A DNA stretch of 64,000 nt, taken from Volvox africanus (Eukaryota; Chlorophyta; Chlorophyceae; Chlamydomonadales; Volvocaceae). The stretch spans positions 2,405,001 to 2,469,000 of the forward strand of contig BSDZ01000004.1 of the NCBI GenBank assembly GCA_030268105.1, read 5' to 3'. The notes under the pieces were generated by a model that saw only the letters and a list, made by a program, of their open reading frames with translations, ran no database searches and was not told the DNA's origin. Position 1 is the first letter of the stretch, and every line of letters starts with the position of its first letter. This document shows, piece after piece, positions 13,001 through 25,030 of the stretch. The translations under genes and the position numbers were made by a program.

Positions 13001-15572
13001 CTGGCGGCCGACAGCCCGTTGATCCCCGTCTCCCGCCTGGTGCTGCCGAGGCCGCCAATGCCCCCCGGGATCACGTTCTCCAGAAAGCTGTGGTCCATGG
13101 TCCATGGACGTGGAGAGGCGGTTCATACCATCAGACAATAATACATCCGGTTCGGTCTTTGCCAAGTAGGCAGCAGAGTTTGGGCGGCAAACGTCCAGCA
13201 TGCAGTTCCGTTCCGTGACAATACTGCTGCTGCTGCTGTCCAAACTTTTCACAAATTGAGATAGGATAGTGCCAGGCATGCGTGGCTGCGATGGCGCAAG
13301 GGCTCCGCTCGTCCGCAGTTCACATCAACAAGCCAGGCTTGAGCGCCCACGTGACTGGTTTGCATTCAAATTTTATTTTTATTTTTATTTTTATGTTTAT
13401 GTTATTGAAATAGTCGATAACGATCAGGAAGGCAAATCACATTTGCAATGGTGGCGCAAAGAGGAATGTTCGAAGATCATGACTCCAGGGAGGGCGCAAC
13501 ATTCGCGGTTGAAAGGCCCACCTGGTGACGCTCAGCGCAGCGGGCATGACAACCGGCCCAAGGTCCCTTAGCAGTGGCGACACCCAGGCGGCGATGGTCA
13601 GGGAGGGAGTGGCTTGCTTGACGGAGTGTTCGGGGTTGTCCAAAACGCGCCCCAGTCTTCCCGTTCTTGAGTCGACCCAGTACACGCCCACACCGCGGGA
13701 CAGAGGCAACACCAGTCCGTTCAGCTCGACATGCCTTCGCAGCAGGGTAAGCAGGGACTGGTGGGACGGCAGCTGAGGCAGCGGGGTAAGCAGGGGCGGG
13801 TGGGGACGGCAGCTGAGGCAGCGGGGTACGCAGGGGCGGGTGGGGACGGCAGCTGAGACAGCGGGGTAAGCAGGGGCAGGTGGGGACGGCAGCTGAGGCA
13901 GCGGGGTACGCAGGGGCGGGTGGGGACGGCAGCTGAGGCAGCGGGGTAAGCAGGGGCAGGTGGGGACGGCAGCTGAGGCAGCGGGGTAAGCAGGGGCAGG
14001 TGGGGACGGCAGCTGAGGCAGCGGGGTAAGCAGGGGCAGGTGGGACGGCAGCTGAGGCAGCGGGGTAAGCAGGGGCAGGTGGGGACGGCAGCTGAGGCAG
14101 CGGGGTACGCAGGGGCAGGTGGGGACGGCAGCTGAGGCAGCGGGGTAAGCTGACAGTGAAGGCGGGGAACTGCAGTGGTACGAAACTGGAAGCGGACACC
14201 GGTAGCTCAGTCGCCCTCACCGAAATGCACTGCACTGAGTGTACGACCTTCCTAACCAGGTAACCTAATACCCGCCGAGGCCCGTGTCGGGTGCTTCTCC
14301 CCCTCGTAGAGAGAGAAACCGGCACCACCTCCAGCAACGAACGAACGAAAATCACGCCGCATGGGGGGCAGCATAGCGTATATGTGTACACGCACGTGTA
14401 TGTGTACGTGTGTGCGTGTATGTGTACGTGTGTGTCCGGATGGGGCCGCAAGGTGAAAGCGCGTCCCCCTTCCTAACGTACGGGCGGTTAAGAAATTACG
14501 TAGACGAAAACACAAATCATGTTGCAAGGAAAGCCCAGTGGCATCCGCGTCAACGGCCGTAACAGTGCCAGTAGGTCCGAGCTTCCCCACCCACCAAGCC
14601 ACGCCCGCCTGCAGGATGGGGCCAGCGAAGCTCTCCCCGCCTCCGAATGAAGAACCTGCGTTCGGGCCGCCCCGGCCCTCCAGCACAAACATTGCGTCTT
14701 CTGGGAGCGCGGCAAGAGTCTCCAGGTAGAAGCGGCCTACTGCTGCTCGTCCACGCAGTACAGTGGACGAGCTGAGGTTTTCGTACGTGACATCATCTGC
14801 CAGGAGACTCAGTACAGCGGAGACATCCCGATTGTTGAGCGCCGCGAAGAGGCTGCGCGAGGGTGTGTGTGTTTGGGTGGTGTGGGTATGGGCGGGGTGG
14901 TGGGGATGGGTGAGGGGTATAAATAGTGTGGGTGTGATGAAGTGGGAGTGGATTTGCATGGCAGGTCATTTCCTAAGCAGGTGGGGCTAATCATAGATGA
15001 TGGCATTCGTGTGTTTAAAGTTATGGTCCCAGCGTTGGCGCTCCTCAAATCGTTGACCCTGCGATGCAACACCAACTGGCCCTAGGAAATGGAGTCACAA
15101 CCGGGGAAGCCTGCCAAGGACGGATGGCTGCGCCGTTGCAGCTAATCGCTCACCACTGCGCCAGTGATTCTGCATTGGGAGTCGCAGTGACGCTGGCGAC
15201 TTCACCCGGGCTGACTGGCCGACGCTGGCCATTGCCATTTGTGTCCACGCGCGCCGAAGACTCCTGAGCAAAAGGATTTTGGATTAAGCTCCCCGGCGAC
15301 GCAGCTGCACGAGAACGGTCTTCTGCACTTCTATGGCACTTGTGTGGCATAAGCCATAATTTAAGCTTCGTCCGAGCCCCTAAAGCTGGCGAGGAACTTG
15401 CCTGTTCAAATAGCCGAATGAGATTCAATGGGCGCTGCATTTTGGACGCTGCAGCGACGGTGCCCCTTGGCCGCAGGCCTGGACGAGCACAATTGCGATT
15501 GAGAAGTGTACAAGCGGTTTTGAACTCATGCTTATATACAACAGTACTGAATATTGCTCTGGGTTGAACCAT
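10043..15572 (-). CDS. SnoaL/NTF2-like protein with C-terminal lipocalin-like module
   Basis: Unnamed protein, probably organelle targeted. Exons read on the minus strand: 15572-15154 (Arg/Ser-rich N-terminus), 14852-14595, 13734-13522, 13087-12082, 11718-11582, one unresolved exon near 11560-11450, one ending at 11059, 10604 to about 10465, and a last exon from about 10230 to the stop. All resolved junctions keep phase. The first domain is a SnoaL/NTF2 cone: LFAALNNRDVSAVLSLLADD, then VLRGRAAVGRFYLETL, then AGVAWHVELNGLVLPLSRG, a fit that supports the splice at 14595/13734. A long Gly/Ala/Ser linker follows. The second module starts NLTGLWEKDSAASQEYE and continues through VSFVTVVPFFR, MRRDLRSGRQ, VVVDMTWDAPLAGTLKEEY and STLRIG. 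Plant plastid proteins pair NTF2-like and similar modules, so a plastid role is plausible but unproven. The enzymatic function is unknown. The first in-frame ATG of the exon was taken as start; internal Met codons are possible. Confidence 0.75.
13761..14153. repeat. 40-bp minisatellite in an intron
   Basis: About ten copies of a 40-bp unit built around gcagctgaggcagcggggta, with a few substitutions and one 39-bp copy. It lies in the intron 14594-13735 of the minus-strand NTF2-like gene. Because 40 is not a multiple of three, an open frame through it repeats in all phases, which explains a spurious Pro/Ala/Cys-rich ORF. On the sense strand each unit has a pyrimidine tract followed by CCTCAG. 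Confidence 0.95.
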
Positions 15573-15954
15573 CCTCTGTTCTCTGGAAAATGACAGTTGC
15601 AATTCAAGACATATACAGTTGCCGCACTCACGCCCCCAAGAACGCTAGGAAGGAAGGCAAACTGTAAAATTGCAAGGCAGTTAGACTCACAAACGCACGT
15701 GGGTCTTTTGAAAGAGGCAACTGTAACCATGTCGTACGGTGCATGTCTAAACCGTCTTTACCGTTTGGACAGAATTAAAATACCGAGTTACATTTTTAGG
15801 GGTTGTGTAAATGAAAAAAACGAGAAAACTTGGTGGTGTAAGACATCTGACGGCTTTATGAACCTCATCGACAAAATCATCCGCTTGTTTAGGCTGTTAC
15901 GAAAAAATATTAACACCTTATCCTTGTGTAAATTTTGAATTCCTGCGTGAAAGA
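15573..15954. promoter_or_regulatory. Shared divergent promoter region
   Basis: About 380 bp separate the start codons of the NTF2-like gene (-) and GPI8 (+), so both promoters and 5' UTRs must lie here. The base composition drops sharply towards AT at this point. No certain TATA box was identified. Confidence 0.5.
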
Positions 15955-18900
15955 ATGAGCTTGAGTATTGGACGGGGCCTGGCTACGTTATTCATATGCC
16001 TCATGTGGATTGGCTCCGGGAGCGTAGGTATAAATGTATTGACTTCAACTGAAAGATCGACATATCGGCATGAAAGCAACTGGGCTGTTCTGGTGTCGAC
16101 GTCCCGGTTCTGGCTTAACTACCGCCACATCGTGAACACGATGTCGATATACCATGTTATCAAGGGCCTCGGTATACCGGACAGCAACATCATCCTGATG
16201 ATCCCAGGTGAGCTCCCTTTTCATTATTGTCGGTAGCCTCCCATGACTCCAACTTCCCGTCGCCGTTATACAGGTAAAAACCTTTGCCTGCCTTCCCTCC
16301 AGACGACATGGCTTGCAACGCTCGTAACGCACTTCCGGCTCAGCTATTTAATAACGAGAGTCACTGGTTAGACGTGTATGGCCAGGATGTAGAGGTGGAC
16401 TATAGGGGCTACGAGGTGACCGTCTCCAATTTCCTGCAGGTGCTGACCGGTAAGCTTGAGGTCGAAGACAGCCACGTATTAAGCGGCTCTTCCAAAGCTA
16501 GGAAAAGCCGAAGTATTTTTGGGTAGGCATGCATTGTGCTGCGCCCCTAGAGCACGGAGCTGATAGCATCTGCTCAGGTAGCATTAGCGGCAGTATACTC
16601 AACACTGGTCAGGGCCTGCGCACGCGGACGACAGACCTTGGGGCGTGGAAAGGGGACACAGTGGCCGCTCTCCTGCTAGGTACCGAATGTCCGTACAGCT
16701 CGCACCCCAGAAACCGTTTGGGGTGCTGATCGGGTACGACTTGTACGGACTTATCGTATCTTTGTGATAGGAGGAGAGCAGCCACGGTTGTGGCAGTTTA
16801 TCTCGGCGAGATTGCCTCAAATGGCGTGATGGGGTTGCCTCCATCTCCACATGGGCGGGCTCGATTGGTCTTACGGCCGTGCTCATCCATCACACTTCTG
16901 ATATATAACGTTTATGTAACGAACTTGTCACGATCTTGTAAGGTACATAACAAACTTGACGCATAACCTACACCTGATAACTCTTATCTCCATTGTACAA
17001 ATATTTTATGATAACGTATTTTGTACAATGAAGTCGTTGTCATTATATTTGATTTAAACTTTCCGACTTTTATTATTATGATCATATTAGTAGACTGCCA
17101 GCCTCACGGCAAATCCAAGTTGCGCCTATCTGGGTGAACGGTACGACGATATGAATGATCTGTCCGCTCACGCAGGACGTCACGATAGCATCGTTCCCCG
17201 CTCGAAGCGCTTGATGTCGGATGCGTCGTCTAATGTGCTGATCTACCTTTCGGGTCATGGCGGCAATGAATTTATCAAGTTCAATGACGTAGAGGAGCTC
17301 CTAGCTCAGGACCTGGCGGACGCACTCGCCCAGATGGCGGAGAAGGGCAGGTAGGGCAGGGGGTTTACGCGCGCTTATGGACCAAGTGCAGTCGCAGGGC
17401 AGGCGACTATTTGCCGTGATTTGATATGACACGTGTGTAGGCTGTGGCCTCTGGCAGTTAGCCGTAAAACACTGGACCGCCAACATCGTCAGGCCTCGGA
17501 TATATGAATGTGCTCATATGGGACAAAGAGGCCTTGCGTAGATCTTAGAAAGAACCGCTTGTAGCACTATGTAGCGTCGCATTTACATTTCATGGGCAAA
17601 CATCGGGGTCTGGCCAAGGAGTCCAATTTCTTAGCGGCGTTGAGCTGCTTCTTGACCTTGCGTGCGTGCCGTAGGTACCGGGAATTACTGATGATCGTGG
17701 AGACTTGCGAGGCGGCCACACTCCTGCAGCGGGTTTCCGCCCCCAACGTAATTACTGTTGCTTCTAGCCAGAAAGGTAATTGCGTGCCGGCACACGGGGC
17801 CCGTCGGTTACACCCAGAAAGTGACCTGTTTCGTGTGGGTCCGTGATTGTTCGACAAAGGCAGGGACCGATTCCGAGACGCGGATGCGTAATAGGATGAA
17901 GTAAACAGAAAGAGCCCGAGCATTAGAAAACGCTAATTTGGCAACCTGTACGTGATGGTGCGGAACGAAATCCGGCGATTCCTGAGACGATGTCCTAAAA
18001 CATGTGGCCATGCAGACGAACAGTCGCTGTCCTTTAAATCGGATCCGGAGTTGGGGTTGTCACTCATTGACCGCTTTACGTATCAGACGTTAGCCTTCTT
18101 CGAGAGCATCGACATCAAGAGCTCGGCGACGTTGGCGGACCTGTTCGGAACCTACAGGTGAGTCAGGGACGAATGAAGCAGGATCTATGCTATATTCACC
18201 CAAAACTGAATGTAAGGCAATTTTTGTAGCCGCCTTGGTGTTAATAGTCGAAACCCTTTCTGGGGTTATGGAGTGCGAGGTGATGTGGGTTTGGGATAAT
18301 GTTCGCGGCGGTTTAAGTATTGAGGAAATGCGCCCAGCTGACCGGAGAAACATCTCGTGCGCGCCACACAGTTACGAGTTCATGCAGTCGCACTTTTCGT
18401 ACCGGATGACAAATGTGACGCTTCGGCCAAGAGACGTCAAGCTTACTGATTTCTTTGGGTCGGTAGCAGATATCCGGACCACCTCTGATCGTGGATCACA
18501 GGTGAGGCTATTGTGCGACCGACGTTCCAGCTTACGGTTTCGTGAGCATCATACTAAATGCAAATAAAATTAAAACATGGCAACGGAGCGTAGAATTAAG
18601 CGGTGTTTGTAAGGCCGGGGGGCTTTCTAAGGCGCGGGGAATGTGGTGTACTAGGTTGTCAGGGTCTCGGCACTATTGGTCCCCGATAACATTTTTTTGA
18701 CAAGTATGATTATTATAATACTTATGATTCGCAGGACACTATGTACCACGGTGATGCCCAAATGGGTCGTTACATGGCTGCCTACGTTGACGAAGATGCT
18801 CCTTGGGACATTGGCTCAAAGTTGTTGCAACCCGATATGCCAAATGATTTGAGCATGATGCGGAAAATTGTTTATAGTGCGCCGTCGCCCTCGGATTCGG

Positions 18901-18998
18901 GAATACGGACTCGAGAGGCAATTCGCGCATGGAGTGGATTCGTGGCTTTATGCAGCCTGGCCATATATATGCTTACAGCCCATGTAAGAACAAAATAA
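15955..18998 (+). CDS. GPI8: GPI transamidase catalytic subunit GPI8/PIG-K
   Basis: Cysteine protease of the C13/caspase-like clan. In the ER it cleaves the C-terminal signal of a pro-protein and passes the acyl intermediate to a GPI anchor. Exons: 15955-16207, 16303-16449, 17176-17350, 17675-17775, 18016-18157, about 18348-18501 (or from 18318, also in phase) and 18735-18998. This gives about 411 residues, the usual size. A signal peptide (residues 1-25) precedes [17 protein letters not shown] and [19 protein letters not shown]. The catalytic His is in LIYLSGHGG and the catalytic Cys in [23 protein letters not shown] and LTDFFGSV are further family blocks. A hydrophobic segment near the C-terminus ([13 protein letters not shown]) matches the membrane anchor. 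The residue before TC is Glu, where other members commonly have Asp. The gene sits between the NTF2-like gene and an expansin, with no operon. Confidence 0.95.
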
Positions 18999-19327
18999 TA
19001 TCGGTTACGCGATTATGCATCATGGAATAAAGACTTTTTTTGAAAATTGTCGTACGACTTTCAACGACCGGAGTGCGTCTTATAGCAATTGATCCTTTTT
19101 AAGAAATGGACACGTGAAATTGGATCGGTTCTTCAAGTTATCTGTGATCATGTATCCTATTGCACTCTAGCCTTCGGGGTTTCACCTCTGAGCGTGACTT
19201 CTACCTTGGTGGACTTCTTTTGTGCACAGACTTCTTGGGCCTTAGCGCCTGTAGATTCTTCATTAGTGTCGTAGGCAAGGTCTGAGGGAATTATCGCTAC
19301 ACTGTGTGGACGTCGATACAAGGGGAC
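18999..19327. other. Short intergenic spacer, GPI8 to expansin
   Basis: About 330 bp of AT-rich DNA between two plus-strand genes. It must contain the GPI8 3' UTR and the expansin promoter. No distinct motif was recognised. Confidence 0.5.
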
Positions 19328-21713
19328 ATGGCGGCCACGAAAGCAGGCAGTTTTGGGCAGCTATCAGCCTTCCTGATCTTAATCTCAACTTTGTTGCCCA
19401 ACGTAACAAGTCAAAACAACTGGCAGCCCGGAAGAGTAAGTCTCCGGGCGCCCTTCCATTTGCGCGCGTCGATCAATGTAGCCATGTCGAGAACAGTTGA
19501 CCAAGCTGATCATCTTAAACGTGCAGGGAACTATGTACGGAAGTGGTAGGTGGTAATTGTTATAGTTTTGTTTGTCCTGGACCCGTGCAGTTATATGGTT
19601 GCCTAATCGATATCGCGCAGACGCTTGGTCAATCCACAAGGGATCATGTGGCTACGGTTACATACGGTAGGAAAAATATGTTGGAGGATTTTGTCATGTT
19701 GCACCCGGAACCCTCTTGATAATCTGTGCAGAAATTCAGCCAAGCGATTATTTCCCTGTGCAGCCAGGACGAGCCTCTGGGCTGGAATGTTGCGGCCCTG
19801 CCTGACGTTTCCCCTTATTATCCCGATTCGTGTGGTGAGACGAAGCATGATGAATGGCAGTTGCTTTTCTCCTGCATCGCTAATTTACATACATTTTCTC
19901 CGCAGGTATTTGCTTTGAGGTCAAATGCTCTCCCTCCACGTTTACTGACGGTTATGGTCAGGTACGGTGTCACGATCAGCGACCCAATTGGCCAGAGTAT
20001 GAATCTTTGATAGACGCGCTCGTGTAACTCACCGCTGTGGCTGGGACTGCAGTACCTTGATCGCACTGACGCTTGTTACGACCCAGAAGCGTCGCTGGTG
20101 TTTAGGATCACGGACACCTGCCCATGCGTGTACCCTGAAAACGCTTACTCCAACAAACGCTGGTGAGGTCAAAATTTCAGCGTCTACTTGTTGCGTGCTC
20201 CATGAGCAGATTGTGACTAACGTGCGCTCCTGTTCGACGAGCATGTGTGTAGGTGCTGCGGAGACATGCAGCATTTTGACCTAAGTGTTTGGGGCTTCGA
20301 ACGGGTACGCAGTAAATGCTTGCATTATGATATCGGAGTGGTGCATTAAACTCATCCTTCAAACCCTCTAACGCCACACACAGCTGGCCAATACGAAATG
20401 GGGTGTTATTGGAGTGCAGTATCGCCAAGTTCCCTGCAGCTATCAGCCTGCGAAACTTGCTCCTACTGTGCAGTACCCAACACCTGGGGAGCAGCCACCT
20501 TCCTGGGGTAGGGCCGATGGGTACGCCACCATGCGTATGCGGTCACTGGCAAGTTCCGTTATCACCGCTTGCGCGTTGGCAACGCAGATAACCAGGACCC
20601 TGTACGCGACTGGCCAGAGCTTGACAACCGTACAGTCATCTCCCTCTACAATGGCAACCAGCAATCTGGTTGGTACGACGCCAGTTACAATGTCCAGTCC
20701 AGCTTTTACATGGATGGAATGATTTCTGGGCGCGCCAAGTGTGCATCAACACAAACCAAGGTGCTTAGCTTCCGGCTTTTGACACAACCCGGGGAATCAT
20801 AGTGTTGACCGAGCCAAGCCCCTTGCACAGCACCGCAATTGAGCACCCAGTGTTGCAAGCTGAATCATAGTTAAAAGCCTAGTATGTTAAATTGTACCCA
20901 TGCTTACGCATGCGCAGGGCGCCATAGTCTTCAAAACAGATAAGCAAGGCGATTTCATCAATCGTGTCGCTGTCGGCTTCTATATCTACATGAGCACCAA
21001 TGCGGCTATTGACAAGGGCGTTGTATTGACTATAGGTGGACCACAGGGTGATTGTGCGGTTGTGGACCTCAGCGAGGTGAAGGCAACAGGTGAGCTTTTA
21101 GGTGGCTTGCACGGACTAACATTAGGACAAAGCCCCCCTGACAATCCTTGGAAATATGGCACGAGTATCAAAAATGACAGTTGGGCGACGAATTATCATG
21201 CATATTGACAAACACAACAATGCTTATTTGGCCTTAAGCCTCGGGCTTAAGCTATTATATCTCTTGGTGCGCCGAACCCGTTGGATCGCCCGTTTTCAGG
21301 TTTCAAGCCTCGCTGCACGAATTGCGCCGATTATTGGTAAGGACAACATTGGGCCTGGATTGCATTATTGTTGCACCCACTTAATCATTCCTAATCCTGC
21401 AGTTTCCTGCATCCAAGTCCAATTGAAAAATATACCTAATCACGCAGGTGGAAGTGGGAGGTCTATTTCTCGGCTTTCGCTGGATTCGGTTCTACCTCCG
21501 TAATTAACAATGCCAAGTAAGAACGTATGCTATGCTGATTTGGAGGTACCTGTTGTTGCATTGTTACTGGCTAGTGAGGTATGCTTAACTTCCTTGCGCA
21601 GATATTTCAAAGGTTGTGGAGGGAACGCAGTTCAGCAACTGAATTACATTGAGATCCGGAACTATCGTAATTCGGCCGAAAACCTGTGTGTGGACGACGT
21701 ACGCCTGACATAA
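19328..21713 (+). CDS. Secreted expansin-like protein
   Basis: Predicted extracellular wall- or matrix-loosening protein with an expansin double-psi beta-barrel. There are 14 exons, all in phase: 19328-19435, 19527-19545, 19621-19666, 19764-19834, 19906-19961, 20053-20162, 20253-20304, 20384-20507, 20588-20760, 20918-21089, 21126-21164, 21300-21336, 21448-21516 and 21602-21713; about 395 residues. A signal peptide ends near LLPNVTSQ. Barrel features are GTMYGSDAWSIHKGSCGYGY, YYPDSCGICFEVKC, FRITDTCPC and the expansin HFD motif in CCGDMQHFDLSVW, followed by WGVIGVQYRQVPC. After a Pro-rich hinge (YPTPGEQPPSW) comes a domain of roughly 200 residues, with GWYDASYNVQSSFYMDG near its start and NLCVDDVRLT at its end, that does not look like the usual expansin CBM63. 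It is probably a beta-sandwich. The exons around 21126-21336 are the least certain. The ATG at 19328 directly precedes the signal peptide. Confidence 0.9.
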
Positions 21714-23639
21714 CTTCATCCGAAAGAAAAGGGAAGCGACGTTGCCTACTTACCGTATAGGCAAGTTGTTTTCAAAACATTGGCTTTATTGACTTAATAT
21801 GGTAGGATCGATATTTATGACATCGGTTTGGCACAGGGGCACTCCCCTGGTTTGGCAGTTTTCAATGACAGAAGAAGGGCTCCAGCGGGCGCAATCAAAG
21901 TGTACTATTATTGGCGAAACGTTGCTGAAACATGCGACTTAGTTTGCTCGAGCGAAGCGTATGTATAGCAGGCGAGCGCCCTTAGCCCTTTTGGGGCCAT
22001 CTCCGCGATGCATCCGCCTAGCGCCAAGGGGCACGGTATGTGGCACAGGGAACCTATGCATTGTTTACTGTTTATTACCATGTTTATTACCATGTGAACG
22101 TAATCTTATGCTTAAGCGAACGTGGGCTTTAATCTGGAATGTATTCACCTGCGTTTGCTCTTCTTGATATTCATTCGTGAATGGTCGGATACCCCCGGTG
22201 GAGGCGATAAACCTATAGGTATGCATGCGTGTATGAGGACTTCTCATCCGTGATGGACCATGATGTGACCGCCAATAAGGACATCGGCGCAGGGGTGCCT
22301 ATGATGTAGATGGTATGGTAAAAATAATCGCAGGCGTGCAGGGGCAGGTATGATTATAGATTGAGAGTGTACATGGTTAGAATTTCGCAAGTCTTTTGGG
22401 AAAGCAATGGCTAGTGCAAGCTGATTGCCATATCAGTTTCTCCGGCGACTGCCAACTGAGCGCAATCAGCGTCATTTTCAAGGCCAGAAAGGGGCCTGAA
22501 ACCCGTCAGTTATCGAAAATCCCTCAAGCGGTACCTCCATTGTAATCTGGGCACTCAGATTGTTCCTGGTGACGTCGTTTGTTGGAATGAGCAAATCGTG
22601 TGGTTGTAACCTCCCCGAAGCTGCAGCAGCTCCATACGTAGAAGATGACTTCTTGTCCTTACTAAGGTAATTACCGATCTCCCGATACTTAATTGCCGAT
22701 CTCCCATGGTTTCCTCATTTGCAGCTGCCCAAACACCTTGACCTGCAAACACACGTAAGTACGTCGACATTCCTAATTGCTACTAGTGGGCGGTAGACAC
22801 ATCCCATCTCATCGGCCGGACTTGTTGTGCAAGAACGGCTAGAACAAGGTGAAATTAGAAAATTGGATGAGAGATGGGTGGTTAGTAACCTCCACAACCA
22901 TCACACCGCCATGCATAGTGCTAGTGGAAAAGAAGTACCAAGTATAATATGAATAGCTGGTTTTCCACAACAGCGAATGCCGTTCAGAGCTCACGAGGAG
23001 TCACGATCGAGGAGATTATATAGGCAAAAGAGTTGCACGGTGTTCCATAATTCCGTTCAAGAACTTGTCAACCCAAGCACTCCTCGATCTTGGGGCCGTT
23101 TCTTAGGTGCTATGGGTTCCCCGAGCACAAGGTTCGAACGTAGATAGGGTTTGTTTGCCCCACGTCTGATAATGGGAAGCCCGTGTGAAAAAAGCCAACT
23201 ATAAGTTCACAGCTTCTGGACTTCCGAAGGAGTCGCATCTTTCTGTTGAGAAATTGGTTAAGAATCAATTGGGCCAGCCAAAGGCTCCTAGTAGATCCCT
23301 CGCTGGTGAGTTCGTATCGGATAATCGTCACCCTGGCTGAAGATACCGTACCAGTCAGTGGATGGGCAAACCGTGTCCCTTGAAGGCACATGCCCTTGAA
23401 GGAGACATTATACGAATGGATAGATGGATTGTTCGGCGCACCATAACTAGCATACGACAGGACTTGTGGTGACGGTAAGGGATACGCTAGCGTGATTAAC
23501 CAGCGCTTGTTGGCCAAAGCACAACTTGATATGCGGAAACTCAGGAAAGCATAACTGGTGCCGTTAACTTAACAATCATTAGATAGTTCGTTGGTCCCAC
23601 GGTGCCTAAAGGGTTTTAGGATTCGACCCTAAATAAATA
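21714..23639. other. AT-rich intergenic region
   Basis: No gene could be supported. It begins with the expansin 3' flank. A 135-codon minus-strand frame at 23110-23517 and short frames near 22555-22897 have no recognisable domain or splice context. A short direct repeat (tgtttattaccatg) occurs near 22070. Confidence 0.5.
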
Positions 23640-25030
23640 AATCATTCATATCGAAATGGAAATGAGACTGGAAACGAAGCGCGAGTTTATCGATATCATT
23701 ACCACAAATAGTTGAAACTCAAAGCATCTAGAGCGTTCTCGTTTACATAAGTGTTTGCAATGTCGCATGGGCTTAAGTGAGGAAATGCAGAAGTTTTCAC
23801 TTTTATTGTAACATTTCCCGCAAAATTTGAAATATTTGCAAAGCTCATTATGAAAATTCTTGAGTTCAAGCAATGACATGGAAAACAATTGAAAAGACGA
23901 CTTTAAAATGAGCTGCGAAAGTAGAGGGTATATCTTGGCCGCCGCCGCAACCATGTGCCTGCAACTATACATCCAGTCTGTACACAAAAGCACACATATC
24001 TAAAAAGTCTATCGAGCTACCTGGCGCGATGTCAGAGTGGCAATTACGGTACACATGTATTCATATTTCGATTATTAATCACGCAATTCAACGTTTTTGT
24101 AAACTGATAAACTGATTTTTTATAAACTGATATGTGAAAACATATAGGCTGTCATTATAGGGATTGTTCAGATATGTACTAAGAAGCCGTTTAGATATGT
24201 AGTTAACATATCGTACGGGCGAGAGTGTGGAAATGCGAGACAATCATTTTTTCTCGCTCTGCATCACATGTATGGATACTTCGCGAGAGTCGTGGAATTT
24301 CCGGAGCAAGAAAATGGTGCACTCAGAGAACTAGATTGAATATCAAGACCAAAAATACTTGAAATTCAAAATGCCTTAGGAATTTCACACTGAGCACAAG
24401 AAATCCGCGCTGCTCAGGGTAGATAGGACTCTACCCACAAACGTTTTATCAATTTCCTGTTTCTAAAGTTTCCAACAACTTAGGGTTTGTTTACGTATGA
24501 AGGTGAATCTGTGGAGAGTCGTTAAAGTTCCTGAGTGAAATTGAGTCGTGACATTACCCGATGACATTTCCGGATCGAATACGATCCAAAAGCATGAAAG
24601 TCGAGATGTCTTGTGTTTTCACATTGAGTGACAGGAATGCGCGTTGCCGTATCTGCGCGTTGCCACTCTGGCCTCGGGCCAGGCAGTTCGATAGATCTGC
24701 TGGTGACTATACTTTGTATTCGTGTACAGACTGGATGCTACAGTGGCAGGTTTATGCTTGCGGCGGAGGCTGAATCTGAAATCTCTTTTTGCAAGTCATT
24801 ATTGCACCTCACTTTCACAACTCATTTGAATGTGGTATTTCCAAGCTTTCCATTTTTTGAACTCATGACATTTCAAAAACGAGTTCTTGCGCATTGTGAA
24901 AATGCGTAATTTTACGACTCAATGTGAACACTTCCGCATTTACTCACTCACACCCACGTTACTTTACTCATGTGTAAACGCCGCCTAAATATTTTCCTCC
25001 CTCACGCCGTAATGTGTAAACTTGTATACA
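23640..25030. repeat. Long inverted-repeat (foldback-like) element
   Basis: Two diverged arms in opposite orientation, about 24050-23640 and 24640-25030, flank a spacer of roughly 590 bp. Shared blocks in arm order include TGCCACTCTG, GCCAGG with TCGATAGA, GTGTACAGACTGGATG, GGCGG, ACTTC.GCATTT.CTCAC and ATGT.TAAACG. Identity looks near 65-75 percent by eye. The arms contain no convincing coding frame. This is consistent with a non-autonomous DNA transposon or foldback element. Ends and target-site duplication were not resolved. Confidence 0.7.

Noticed and set aside
11959..13098. Independent gene starting MDHSFLENV
   Set aside because: A CAG acceptor at 13088 continues exon 13522 in phase, so the ATG is in the intron just upstream of an internal exon of the NTF2-like gene.
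12206..13141. Plus-strand Pro/Ala-r rich ORFs opposite the linker exon
   Set aside because: They are antisense shadows of the low-complexity linker of the NTF2-like gene.
13477..14451. Minus-strand 324-codon ORF through the 40-bp array
   Set aside because: The frame rotates with each 40-bp unit. The SnoaL domain is restored only if the array is spliced out.
23110..23517. Minus-strand 135-codon ORF
   Set aside because: It has no recognisable domain, codon bias or neighbouring exons and could be chance.
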